64,000 nucleotides of DNA from Maratus speciosus (Eukaryota > Arthropoda > Arachnida > Araneae > Salticidae), in assembly GCA_963932465.1 (NCBI GenBank), contig OZ010794.1, forward strand, positions 216,344,473 through 216,408,472. Direction: 5' to 3'. The notes under the pieces were generated by a model. The model did no database searches, was not told the DNA's origin, and was given only the letters and a program-made list of their open reading frames with translations. The position numbers were made by a program, and so were the translations under genes. Each line of letters starts with the position of its first letter. Position 1 is the first letter of the stretch. Shown one piece after another: positions 35,459 to 48,120 of the stretch.

Positions 35459-36189
35459 TTTCACAGAGAAATTTTAATCGATTAGCAATCGAAAAACTTT
35501 GTAAAGCATTTCGAATAGTAGAGTTAAGAGGATATCTTAAATCAGTACATATAATTCTAGTCCTTTATTATAACAAAGAGGTAAGTGATCCATGCTGGTT
35601 TTGCATGTTTATCCCGAGATGGAATGGGCATAATCTAATTTGTAAACTTTCGTTAATAAAATAAAGTTACTATTTAGAATTTTCAGGTATGAATTCGGAA
35701 TTTCTGGATAAAACATCCACCAGAATTGGCAACATTGCTCTTCAACCCTTTAAAAATAAAAATACTACTTTGCATAAACTTATATTTTAATTGCATTAAT
35801 TTTTAATTTTTAATAAATTTATGGATTTCTTTTAATTTCTTTTTATTATATTTACGTTTTCACATGTATCTCATGTCATTATGTGACTTAAACTTTTAAT
35901 TCTTCTTTTACAGAAATGAGAAAAAATTATGTCTGTTGTTCATTAACTAAAATGAATGTTAATACATTTATTATAATTTTTATGTCAGAAGATTTCGAAA
36001 ACAGCTTTCAGCGTACATTTGATTTTTATTTTATAAAATTCGTTTCACTACGCGGTAAAATACAATCTACCGTAATATTTATCTTACTGGAGTATATGAT
36101 TCTTTTTCACCACAAATCCTCAAATCAGCATAATCAGAACTAATAATAGATGAGTATTTTTAGATATTTATTTTTGTTTTCATTTGTTT
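35459..36189. other. AT-rich DNA, no gene recognised
   Basis: A 75-codon frame at 35916-36143 lacks known domains. Confidence 0.5.
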
Positions 36190-36415
36190 AGCAGCAAATA
36201 GTTCTAAAACAATTGAACATTTCTAGAAAATCCATTCTACAGGAAATTGCGAAATAAACTTTTAATTTAATCTCTTATATAAATGTTGTGTACATAAATT
36301 AAATGTGAGACTAAATTTATACGCGCAACATCATTTTACTAAAGGCACAACAAATGGGAAAATAGTCTATGTCACTAAATATTTATGATTGTTTTGGGTT
36401 CTTATTTAAGAAAAA
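36190..36415 (+). repeat. Dispersed repeat, copy 2 of 4
   Basis: Resembles 47880-48120: AATTGAACATT, CATTCYACAGRAAAT, AAATAAACTTYTAATT and AAATATTTATG. It ends close to the LTR element's insertion point. Confidence 0.5.
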
Positions 36416-36448
36416 ACTTTCTTTTTTAGCGTGTTTGAAAATATGTAA

Positions 36449-36453
36449 GGGAT
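36449..36453. repeat. Target-site duplication, left (GGGAT)
   Basis: GGGAT immediately before the left LTR, matched exactly by 46014-46018 after the right LTR. A 5-bp duplication is usual for LTR retrotransposons. Confidence 0.95.
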
Positions 36454-37378
36454 TGTAGCGAAGCTTTGGATTTTGTACATTTGTGTTGAATTTTTCCGAT
36501 GGCTGTAAGAGTTGATAACGAAGTGAAACAATATTAACAGAACGAATTAATCCATATTGCAGATAGAGACAAGCCGAATGTTACAACTAATTCTTTATTG
36601 ACCAAATCGGACACCAGGTTCGGGTAGTTTTTTTTTGCAAGGCGAGCCCTCGGCCGGAGCCGGGCGTTGGAGAGAGAGTCTCGCTACATTCTTATGCTCA
36701 GAGCATGCGAGTTCAGAAGATAGTCTGACTCAAAATACACTTTCTCGAAATCTGGAGTGTTGGCAAGCTTACATACACAATTTCGCCAAATATATATACT
36801 ATATGGCGAGATTAAAGAGAGGAAGACATGTGGTCAAAGTACAATAATTGAAATTGAATGGGGAATGTAGAAGATTAATAAGAACTATTTAACGCCAGAT
36901 GATTACTTAGTAATTATAGCACATAAACCGCAAAAGGACATTCGATAGGTTTGCCAAAGTTCTCATGGGATTGAAGCGGCCGAAGCGCCCGTTAATAAAC
37001 AAAACAAAATAAAGACAGGGTTAATAACTGAAATGACTAATATCTTACATCTGGACCAACGGCTAAAAATGTAGAAGTAATATGTCTGACTAATTTCTGC
37101 ATATCATCAAAACTAAGGCAGAAGGATGAAAATTAGAATCCAGTTATTAGGCGAGAAAAGGAAATGATTTCTTTTCTTTTAACTGTAGTGCGCTGTGGTT
37201 AAAATATTAAAGAGACTGAGAATTGAATGCTTAATTTATGAAGGGAAAAGAGTGCTAAAAACAGATTGAATCCGAATGCAGACAGATAATTAAATTTGAG
37301 AATTTAAAAAAATGTAATTTTAAAGGGGGGAAAGAGGAAAAGTCTTAATATTAATATGTGAAGGTAGGCGCCTTCACA
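36454..37378 (-). repeat. LTR (3' LTR in element orientation)
   Basis: 925 bp, identical by eye to 45089-46013. On the minus strand it begins TGTGAAGGCGCCTACCTTCACA-like (a small palindrome, positions 37378-37357) and ends GCTTCGCTACA. A TATA-like AGTATATATATTTGG lies near 36790-36804 and AATAAA at 36599-36594, giving a plausible U3-R-U5 layout. The 70-codon plus-strand frame 36635-36847 is an antisense shadow. Confidence 0.95.
36594..36599 (-). promoter_or_regulatory. Polyadenylation signal in LTR
   Basis: AATAAA on the minus strand within GGTCAATAAAGAATTAG; equivalent at 45229-45234 in the other LTR. Confidence 0.6.
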
Positions 37379-37397
37379 TATATCTCCCCAACAGCCG
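37379..37397 (-). promoter_or_regulatory. Candidate polypurine tract
   Basis: On the minus strand GTTGGGGAGATATA directly precedes the LTR start TGTGAAGG. It is short and ends in ATATA, so it is a candidate only. Confidence 0.4.
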
Positions 37398-40300
37398 AAA
37401 AAGAACGAAGTGAACCGCGAGAGAAAAAAAGTTACCCCATGTCTTCCCTCAAATACATTACACATAAAGAAAATATGTAAAAATGTAATATTTTGTAGAG
37501 GGAACCCGGTGACCAACAGTTTATAAACATATACAGCAATACTAAATATGTAAGGAACAAATAAATCATGTCTCATATAAAAAGCATGCCTATAAGCATG
37601 ACAAAGCAAGTTGGTACCAAAGACTTGCCAAAAATAAAAAATATTGAAATTTTTTTTGAACTGCAGTTAATACTTCTGGACAGCTGTTTTCTTATTTTCT
37701 TCTTATTTTTTTTTAACGTGTGCACACCATTATTTTTTTTATAAAGTTCAGAAGATTTTAATATATAAATTGCTTGAACTTTCACTGCAAGCAAGAGCAA
37801 TTTCCACAATTGCTACAAATGTTGGTCATACTCCAACTTATAAAAATATTTTGAGACATGAACTGTATATAAATACAAAACATTACATAATATAGTAAAT
37901 ATAAAATTGTAACCTTTTCAGCACTAGTTGTGACATCTCTAGTTTTTAAAAGTAATGTAACTAGTAAAAGGAGAGGAAGATGGAGGTAAATTATTTGTTA
38001 AAAGTTGAAAGTTGCCATCCTTTTATCTTGTAACCAAAGACTGAATGTGTTTTACTGAGAACCTAATTTAACTAAAGTGTATTTTAAAACATATTGCACT
38101 CCTATAAGGTATAAACAAGATGTAATAAGAACTTTCCAGAGAAAGTACCCTTTACAAAAATGGTAAAAAAATGTACAGTAAATTTAATGAAATTTAATAA
38201 GCATTATACAACAGGTGACACAAAAGTATGTATGTGTGTGAATGTAGTCATAAATAACACCGTTTGATGTTACGACTGGTTTATACCAGTAATAAACCAC
38301 ATGTGTCAATGAGCATAACAAAAACCAAAAAAAAATAATGCACACCTGTGTACTGAGTGATTGGAAAATCGTGCATAAGAAAACTACCTTATCACGTGAA
38401 ATACCTTGAATAGCCAAGAAAGATACCGAATGAAAAAAAATAAAAGTAAAGTGTAATCCTGTAAAGTTACCAAAAAGGAAACCCTTTTTTTTGTTACCGA
38501 TTAAATTAAAATAACACTTAACTAAAAGGTCAACAGATTTCAATCATATGCCATGTTAATGTGAAAGAAGTGTACATTTCCTACCTTTTTTTTTGCGGAA
38601 AAAAATATCAATAATGCGAAACTAACAAAAAAAAACTGTTATTTATAATGTGTAACTACCATTAAAAAAAAATGCTGCCTAAAAAATGAGCAATCCCACG
38701 CGCAGTACCTATGATTAACCATTGTATGTAACCTTTGTAGAAACCTTTGTATAGAGTACCTGCCTGTAAAATTGCACAAACGAAAAAAAACTGAAAGAAT
38801 ATTCACTAATGTTGAACAAGACAAACTTTTAAGTTTAATACCATTGTAAATTATAAACATCAGTAAAATACCTAACAGATGCAACAAGCGCTTATTCTTT
38901 TTTTTTGTTTTTTTGAAAAAAAAGTAAAGCATGTGTGACATAATAAAATTAAATGCTGACTACAAAAATAATATGTGTGTAAATAAACGTGGAAAAAGTT
39001 TAAATAAATTCCCTCAATGTGAAAAAAGAAACTTTTGTTATAGAACCAAAAAAAACAAACAAACAAAGAGCAAACGTGTGCAATAATTCCAAAGAACCAA
39101 AGAAGTGCATCACTGTGACCTCAAGTGTAAAATTGTAACAATGAACCGAAGAAATGTGTCACACTGACCTCAAGTGTAAATAAATAACAATGAACAAAAG
39201 AAGTGTATTAATGAAGTAAAATGCCTAAGTGTTTTGAAAATCAGTTGTAAAAACAGTGACAATTAGTCCCTGATGCACGCAAAGAATTGACAAAGCAATG
39301 AACTCGTGTAAGGGTTTTTTTCTATGAACTAAGATAAACTATGAACTACTGTGTGTGTTAACTATGAACAAAAATTCTCTACATGCACCAAGCACCAAAC
39401 AGCAAAATGTAACTGAAGAGAAAAAAAGTGTACCGTATTTAAAAAAAAAATCGTTACCAAAGGGTTAAATTTAATTTTTTTTTTTTTTTTTTTTTTTTAC
39501 TGTAAATTTCATAAGATATTGCTGCATTCGTTGAAAAAAATATATCTATCTCTACTCAAAACGCATCAGTGTAAAATTGACAGGAGCCATACCTTTACGT
39601 TAAATACACAAAAAAGGAACAGGAGTGTTACCGCAAAAGATAAACTGTCTCTTGCAAAATATAGAAAAAGAAGTGTTGTTTACCAAAAAGAAATCCTTAA
39701 AATCCTGACATATGAGTGTGAAAGAAAAAAGAAATTTCCCTCGATAACCAGTGAGAATCAAACACAGTAAATGAAATTTGCCACAAAAAAAAGGATATGT
39801 AAAGGTTTTAGTTTTTCTGAATTTTCATGTATAGACCATCTGTGCATTTATTAAAATTTAACACCTGGCCAAAATATTAAAAACATCTACTAAGAAATTG
39901 CATACGCTTTAATATAGTGTGACAAGACACCTTACTAGATCTGCCACCTTCAAGTAAGATGTATCTAATGAAAGTGTTAAAAAAAATGTTGCATGTTAAA
40001 AGTAAACAAATTCGAAATGTGTGTGTAGTTTAACATGTCATGTGACGGATAACTCTTAGTAACTTTAAAATCTTTGTAGATAGACAAAGTGATGGTGTCA
40101 TTGATATGTTATGACATTATGCAAACACATAAAATAAATAAAAACAACTCTGTTAAAATTTAAAAATAAAAAAAAAAACTGATAGAACATTTTAATATCG
40201 AAACATGGTGTAAAGTTTAAAAGATAGAAAAGTAACAGGAAAAAAAAACTGTATGTGTGTGAAGGGAGGGGAAAAAGAAACCTCAAACTCATGAACTAAA

Positions 40301-43300
40301 TGAAATAAAACACATGAATAAGTGTGTACGCAAGCATACACAACGTGTAAGTAAACACATGAACAAATTGTATAATTCCACATGAACTACTTGTAATAAT
40401 GTCTCAATGAACTAACATTTTTTATGCATTTGCTAACAAAATATACGGACAGTATGTGTGTGATAACCCAAAACACTAACATACGAGTGAGATTCAATTA
40501 CATAATTAGTGTGTTAATCACCAAAATGTAATGAATGAGGGTTAATAAAGACAATGAACTCCGTGTAATGTGTGAAAACTCTGGTTATACTCTAAACCAG
40601 CCAGTGTGTATTACTCAATGAACTACTTGTGAGAAAAAAAAAAGGAATACTGTCGAATAGATCGCAAGCAAAGTACAATGTGTAAAAGCAAATGAACAAA
40701 ATATGTAAATCAACACATGAACTAGTGTAATGTATGTATATGAATGAACAAAATTGTATTCTAACTGAGCAAATTTTGTGTAACATAAATAAATATCCAA
40801 CACACGAAGTACTTGTGAAAAGAAAAAAAAAGTTGCATAAATGGTTAACAAAGGGTTAAAATTAAAAAAAAGTTGTATTTGCGAGAGTTATTTCTGTATG
40901 AAGTTAAAAGAAGCGTGCATAAAATGTACGAGTGCACGACAGATTGCATAACTCTACGCTAAACTGTAGCAGTTATGCCAAGCCAAACATGTTCCAAGTA
41001 AAGGGTTGGAAAAGAGAAAAAAAACGAATAGCAAAATAACAAGCGTTATACTTTATGGTATATGAGTGTATGTATCCGTCACAAGACAACTGTGAGACTA
41101 TAACTCACTAATTAAAAAATTAAAATGTGAGAGAATGCCAAAGAATTAGTTTAATGACTATATGTGAATAGCCTTTTTTAAAAAAAAAAAAATAAAGTGT
41201 ACATAACAGCTCACATTATGCATTTGAATAAATTTTAAAAAAACAACATTTTAAACCATATCAAATATCATGTCAGTTATAATAAAATACCTTATGTTAT
41301 AAATAAAATAGCAACGAGTCACCAGCCGCGCGTAAACAACAAAATTAACCAATGTGTAAAAAATACTAGCTAGAAATTAACTCATGCATGTAAATTTAAG
41401 GTGCATGTGCAAATATTGCATTGAAGTACATTATGTAAAAAAAAATCCGTAACAATCCGAAAATAAAAAAAATGTCAAGGCAACAAAAATACACAAACTT
41501 TAAAATAGTGTAAAACTATGTATTTGTAAAAATGTACACAATGTTGAGAAAGAATGTAAAAAAAATGTACAAGCACACAGAATCATGACCATGTTTAACC
41601 AAGGTGAGTGTCGTAAAATTATTACAAAACAAGACCATATGAAATGCAAATGTAAATATGTGTGTGTATGTAGTACCAGGTTAAACTTGAAATCATAAAA
41701 GTGTGTACATGAGATTTAAAAAAAAATGATGAAGGGAAACATCTAACTTCACTATCTGCCCATAGTAAGCTAAAGTGGGGGGGGGGGGAATCATGTACGG
41801 AGTATCAAATAGTATGAGAGATATGTCATTATGCATTTAAAAAATATAAAAGAGAGCGCGAACGCCTTGTAAATTAATGTGAGGTATAGAACATTTTGTA
41901 TCATGTAAGTAATATATTCCACTTTTGAGAAAGTGGACGGCCGATCCACTTAGCCAAAACTGAAACATATACCTTTAATCATTAGGCTATTTCCGGAACA
42001 TAGCGCAATGAAAAAAGCACTTACACAACACAGGAAACAATAATTAAAAATTTACCTCAAGTAATATAATGACATGTAAAATGTAGTGTGCGTGTAAATT
42101 GTGTGTGTATGCAGTAACAAGCATACTGATATCTAACACATGCATAAAATGTTTACGACTCATGTTATGAAAATTTTTATAAAGTAGAAATAGAAATCAA
42201 AAGGAAAAAGAGACTTTTTTTTATGAAAAAAAAATTTAAGATATGATGACTCGCGCTATATTTTAAAACTAAGAAGCCCAATATATGCTATAAAAATAAA
42301 TTAATGAGACGTGAATAAATGTATAAAATCCGTGCAAACTGGAATCTGAAAGATGTATATAAACAGAACATTGTACTGTATAGATAGCAAATGGAATTTT
42401 CTCAAATTAGTAGCAACCAACTGAAAAAGATTAAATACTGAGCAAATTTAACTGCCATTAATGGTTAATTCCTCTCTCTTTTTTTTTTATATGTCACTAG
42501 TGCTTATCCTTAAGTATAAAAGTTGCAAGACCTATATTTATAGTAATCTAGAGTATTAAAATTTTCACATCTTATTGATATGGATGACTGACAAAACATA
42601 TAATATACACATAAAAAAAACATGTAAAATGTTATATATAAAAAGAAATTACCTGTAGGAAGTGCTACAACAAGAAACATATTAAGCAAAACAAGTAAGA
42701 AAAAAAATCAATAATAATAATAATATCAGTCCAGTATCAGTTTAAGCTTTTTCATTTCTTTTTTTTATTTTTATTTTTTTTTTTACCTCTTTTTTTTATT
42801 TATGTCGGATAACATTACATTATGCTCTGTGAGAGAAATCTTTATATTACCTTATTTATTTTATATGTTTTTTTTTACAATATGCCCCCTTTTTTATAAC
42901 TAAGTTTTCATTTTCATTGTGAAAGCCTGCCTGATTACAACAGGATTGCTGAGTTTTAAAAGCTACCCGAACAAAAACAGAAAAAATACTGCCTGTGATC
43001 ATAAGAGATAACATTTTTATATAAGATGCAATGTGACACATATATGGTGCAGACGCATAATGTCAAAAAAAGAGAAAAGAAAAAAAAATGCGACCAGCGC
43101 CTAATTACGCGAGAACAACCATATCGACAACCCTAGGCCAACAGAGATAAGAAAAACAGCATCTCATCTCAGGATTGCGACATTGTGTGACACTGCAAGA
43201 TATATATAATGAGTTAAATAAGAATCGGAAATGTGAAAAGAAAAAAAAATATTTTGGACAATCTTTTATCTAAATTTTTAAAAAAACTTTGAAACTGAAC

Positions 43301-45052
43301 TGGATATGCAGTGCATCCCTAGACATACAAAATCTTAGCATGTTACTAATAAAAATAAATGCTTAATTTTTAGTACGAAGCCATCAAAACTAATATATAT
43401 AGATATATATTAAAAGAGCAATATAATCCAGCCATGAGGATTTTTTTTATATTTTATTATTTTTGGTAATTAATCCTCATAACTGAATCAACATTAACTG
43501 ACTTATTATACCATTTTAATATCCACTGCACAAAAAGGAAAAGTAGAAATTTTTTTTTAAACAAGCACTGTCTATTCTGTATTATTCAGTAGTTAATATA
43601 AAAGTATAAATCAACACTTACCATAAGCATACTAGAATGAAAAAGCCAATTTAACAACCTTTTTTTTTTTTTTTTGAGTGAGTAAATAATAACATGTAAT
43701 AGTAGTGAGTAAATAACAAATATGTAACTTATATGCTAAAACACAATACCTTTTAAAACCTAGAAAAGTGTATCTAACTTAAAAAAAAAAAAAAAAAAAT
43801 TGTCATCGTTAAAAATCTAGCCAGCAGAAAAGTTAATTTCATCACAACAAAGAATTTTCTCTATACACCAATAAATGTGTTTGTAACAAACCAAACATTT
43901 AAAACAAACACATCCCCTTAATATAATCTAAAAAAATGAATTTGATTTTTTTTATCTATATTTATCAAAGTCTAGAAAGGTAATCTCACACAATATGATC
44001 TATATTTGAAAAATGGCTCTTCAAAAGTTAACTCTTCAAACACTTAAAGCAAAATAAAACTTACCTTGAGCAAACAAGGAAATGTTATAAGTAAAGACAT
44101 AATAATGTAAGAAAATAATAACTGAAATCAAAACATATGTGTGGGTTTTTTTATGCAGCAGCAGGAATACTCTTTTCTTAAAAAATATGTTTAGGTATAT
44201 CTGCGTATAGTTGAATGTGGAGTTCACCTAAATATTCATTACTTATATTTTATCATTTTACTTTTTGTTCTAAGGAAACTGCATGTTAACTGTCTCTCTT
44301 TGAACAAGAAACTTAAACATTATTATTATTTTTTTAAGTTCCTTGAAATGCAATAGAATACATGTAGATCCATGAACACGCTTTCTTCATAGAGTTACTG
44401 GGGAAGGAGAAAAGAATTTCTTTAATGTAGAAGAACAAATCATTTTTACTGTTCTGTTTCTTCTTTTTTTAAAAAATAAATTCGGCCGATACAAGACATA
44501 GTCTGGAATATCTTAGAAACTCTGATCCAGCTGCGTAAATCAGCATAGGAGAAACAGAAGAGGAGAAGAAAAACAAAAACAGGCGATGGAGGATTTATGA
44601 CTCATTCCGAAGGCGCTCACGTATTTTCGGTATCGGCAAGTCTTTTTTTTTTTATGCCGGTCGAAAGGATGGCGGTTATCGGCTAGTTGTGACGGAAGCT
44701 GACGGCATGACGATATAGAAAAACCTCGGTGAACATTGTGTTGGGAAATGCTTTGCAGAGAATCTCGAGTCATTATTTTGATCGGAATTTATTTGTTGTA
44801 GCTGTGGTTATTTCAGGAGAGAGAGAGTGCAGAAATTCACCGCAATGAGCATAGTTCAGAATTTTGCAGGCTTGATGATGTTAGTTGATAAATTTTAACA
44901 TTTTTTTTTGCATTGTGTACTCCTGTACACGACAACATCAGGATGCAGAAAAGTCAAGTCAATTGATGAGCATCGAAAGTTTCCACCAAATACTTTTAGG
45001 AAATCGATAAATTATAGTCTATTATACCGTAAAAAATTTCTCCTCTCTCCAA

Positions 45053-45082
45053 CTGGAACTCGCTTGCGCCTGAACGGCACCA
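45053..45082 (-). promoter_or_regulatory. Candidate primer-binding site
   Basis: On the minus strand TGGTGCCGTTCAGGCGC starts 6 bases after the LTR end. TGG at this position is the hallmark of pairing with a tRNA CCA tail; the tRNA was not identified. Confidence 0.55.
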
Positions 45083-45088
45083 ATTGTC

Positions 45089-46013
45089 TGTAGCGAAGCT
45101 TTGGATTTTGTACATTTGTGTTGAATTTTTCCGATGGCTGTAAGAGTTGATAACGAAGTGAAACAATATTAACAGAACGAATTAATCCATATTGCAGATA
45201 GAGACAAGCCGAATGTTACAACTAATTCTTTATTGACCAAATCGGACACCAGGTTCGGGTAGTTTTTTTTTGCAAGGCGAGCCCTCGGCCGGAGCCGGGC
45301 GTTGGAGAGAGAGTCTCGCTACATTCTTATGCTCAGAGCATGCGAGTTCAGAAGATAGTCTGACTCAAAATACACTTTCTCGAAATCTGGAGTGTTGGCA
45401 AGCTTACATACACAATTTCGCCAAATATATATACTATATGGCGAGATTAAAGAGAGGAAGACATGTGGTCAAAGTACAATAATTGAAATTGAATGGGGAA
45501 TGTAGAAGATTAATAAGAACTATTTAACGCCAGATGATTACTTAGTAATTATAGCACATAAACCGCAAAAGGACATTCGATAGGTTTGCCAAAGTTCTCA
45601 TGGGATTGAAGCGGCCGAAGCGCCCGTTAATAAACAAAACAAAATAAAGACAGGGTTAATAACTGAAATGACTAATATCTTACATCTGGACCAACGGCTA
45701 AAAATGTAGAAGTAATATGTCTGACTAATTTCTGCATATCATCAAAACTAAGGCAGAAGGATGAAAATTAGAATCCAGTTATTAGGCGAGAAAAGGAAAT
45801 GATTTCTTTTCTTTTAACTGTAGTGCGCTGTGGTTAAAATATTAAAGAGACTGAGAATTGAATGCTTAATTTATGAAGGGAAAAGAGTGCTAAAAACAGA
45901 TTGAATCCGAATGCAGACAGATAATTAAATTTGAGAATTTAAAAAAATGTAATTTTAAAGGGGGGAAAGAGGAAAAGTCTTAATATTAATATGTGAAGGT
46001 AGGCGCCTTCACA
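45089..46013 (-). repeat. LTR (5' LTR in element orientation)
   Basis: 925 bp, identical by eye to 36454-37378. Carries the element's presumed promoter. The 70-codon frame at 45270-45482 is the same antisense shadow as in the other LTR. Confidence 0.95.
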
Positions 46014-46018
46014 GGGAT
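46014..46018. repeat. Target-site duplication, right (GGGAT)
   Basis: Exact copy of 36449-36453. Confidence 0.95.
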
Positions 46019-47086
46019 TATTCAAGACAATTAGTTAATTTGATTTCGTTTTATCCATTCAAAATGTTTGTTGATTTCAAAATAGTTAAAATTAAATACT
46101 AAATAAAGTACTCGTAACTAAAAAAAAATTGGACTTAACTAAGTTTTGCTTGATAGATCTATATACAAATATAATTCGTTAACAATCAAATGTTGCTTTC
46201 AGATAAGCGAAGTTAAAATACAAAACATGTTGTATAGTATATTTAAATAAATATTTACGATGCGTAAAATTATTCTTTAAGAAATAACCTCAGTTGTTAA
46301 GTTTATTTTAAAATATGCATTTATTCATTCTAGGTTGTTTGTGAGTTTTATTTTATTTTAATAACATGAAAACAATATCGGTTTCTATCAAAGAAAAGAA
46401 AGTGTGTAGTCGTATTTAGTATAATATGCACAAATTGAAAAAAAAATCAATTAACAAATTGTTCTGTGAAAAAATAAAGCAGAAATAGTCAATCTACTGG
46501 AAATAAAGTTTATTTTATTTTATGTTAAGAAAAAAAAAAGATTTGGAGATATTCTTCATAAGGAAATTGTATGAAAGTCGAAAATTTCCAGCACGAATAC
46601 AAATATTCGATAACCTGTGTTGTTGTTGTTTTTTTGACAAATATTTCCTTTGGATACCAAACGAGGAATGATTCGGACAAATAGTTTCGGAAATTTTAAG
46701 GTTTAAATAAAAAACATTTTGAATAGATATAAAGTATCCGGTATATTTAAATAAAAATCTAAAGTTACAAAATTTTTCTGTTTATGTATTCAGTGGAATA
46801 ATTGGAATAATAAATTTACAAGATATAGGAATTATTCTAAAATATATATTTAATGAATAGATTAATTTCATATGGTGCATAAAAATACATAGTAAAAAAG
46901 AAGATATATGTCTTTTAAACTCGTGAATTAAAACAATTTGAGATCAGTTATTCATAAAATCTTTGTTTCTGTTTATATTTTATATTATTTCTTATCATCG
47001 TAATTGAAGTAAATAGAATAGTTTAAATTACTTTATAATAGTTCGAAAATACTTAATGAAACACGTACTATTGTAATTTTGGCGTT
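46019..47086. other. AT-rich DNA, no gene recognised
   Basis: No coding frame or bounded element seen. Confidence 0.5.
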
Positions 47087-47694
47087 TTAACACGTTCACG
47101 ACGGCGCCTATATTAATGTTTTTCGCTGTGAGGCGGCGCTCGAATTCACGTATTGCTTCATCTGACGGAGCGGTACTTTCGTTTATTCGGACACTGTATG
47201 TAATGACACGCCCCTCTCATATTTATTAAATTAAACTCGAATATAACAAGCAGAGTTGATTGTGAATGCCCGAAAGTTCGTAAGGAGTAAGCATATTACT
47301 GAGATACATGATTTTATTGACTACAAATGTACGAATTTAATATAAAATGTCTTAAAATCTAAAGAAATATGGACAACATGTTATAAAAGCATTTTCTGTA
47401 AGGTAGAAGACACGCCCTTAGTCAATGATATATTTTCAATGAAAACAAGAATTCTCGTTTCCTGTCGTGAATGTATAAGGTTTATAATATTGAATTGTTT
47501 TTAGTACTGAATTTTCGAATATTCAAGTATGACCCGTCTGTAGTGCACGCCGTCTATGGCATAGGCGAGTGTGATCCACCTGTAGTGCACGCCTTCTATT
47601 TAACAGTGGAGTGTGACCCACCGGTGATGCACGCCGCCCGATGGGGCAGTCAAACGTGACCCACCGGTGATGCACGACGGCGTGAACGTGTTAA
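47087..47694 (+). mobile_element. TTAA element with subterminal direct repeats
   Basis: TTAACACGTTCACGACGGC at the left, GCCGTGAACGTG-type right end (GGCGTGAACGTGTTAA), 608 bp. Near the right end, GACCCACCGGTGATGCACG-like units start at 47531, 47573, 47615 and 47658 (spacing 42-43 bp). The 62-codon frame 47471-47659 reads DPPVVHA repeats only because the 42-bp period is a multiple of three. No transposase. Confidence 0.82.
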
Positions 47695-47879
47695 TAAACG
47701 TAATGTAAAAATAGAAATGCGTTTCCTTAAAATAATTATAACAATATGAAAAATAACGAATTTTGTTCAGTTAAACAGAAAAATAATTGTTTTAAATTTT
47801 TATTTTTATCATATCCAATTTTCTTCATTAATAGATGCGATAGATGCGATAGTTGAGATAATTTAAATAAATGTTTCAT

Positions 47880-48120
47880 TTTCTTCCATTCACAATATAT
47901 TTTTCCTTCAAGAGAATTGAACATTCCAATAAACTTCATTCCACAGAAAATGCAAATAAACTTCTAATTCTATCTCTTTTAGAAATGTTTTGCATTCAAA
48001 TTAATGTTGGGAATAAGATTGCCCTTGCCTCCGCTGAAAGTTATGAGGGAATTGTGAATTAGAAAATGCTTTATTTCAATAAATATTTATGGTGCTTTCG
48101 CGTTCTTGTTTAGTGAATAA
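47880..48120 (+). repeat. Dispersed repeat, copy 3 of 4
   Basis: Similar to 36190-36415 (AATTGAACATT, ATAAACTTCTAATTCTATCTC) and, at the right, to 12000-12320 (TGTRAATTAGAAAAT, CAATAAATAT). Confidence 0.5.

Larger units (their letters stand above)
37379..45088 (-). other. Non-coding interior of the LTR element
   Basis: 7.7 kb, purine-rich on the plus strand, with many A runs and words such as AATGAACTA, GTGTAAA and ACATGTAA repeated in degenerate form, densest at 38900-41700. A clear local duplication at 39105-39200 shares GTGACCTCAAGTGTAAA. Poly-T at about 39474-39498. Short minus-strand frames (for example 38184-38543) are compositionally biased and show no domain. Confidence 0.7.
36454..46013 (-). 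mobile_element. Complete LTR retrotransposon lacking gag and pol (LARD-like)
   Basis: A 9560-bp element with two 925-bp LTRs that look identical, TG...CA termini and a GGGAT duplication. Minus orientation is indicated by an AATAAA signal in the LTR on that strand, a primer-site candidate next to the 45089-46013 LTR, and a purine-rich tract next to the other. The 7710-bp interior has no frame above about 120 codons and no protease, reverse transcriptase, RNase H or integrase motif. It must have been mobilised by another element's proteins. LTR identity implies recent insertion. Confidence 0.93.

Noticed and set aside
36635..36847. 70-codon frame duplicated exactly at 45270-45482
   Set aside because: Lies antisense in the two identical LTRs, so it is duplicated because the LTR is; no domain recognised.
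38184..38543. 119-codon minus frame inside the LTR element, in sense orientation
   Set aside because: Composition is Phe/Leu/Val-rich from T-rich DNA, with no gag, RT or envelope motif and no supporting neighbours.
47471..47659. Protein-like DPPVVHA repeats
   Set aside because: Arises because a 42-bp DNA repeat in a TTAA element is a multiple of three.
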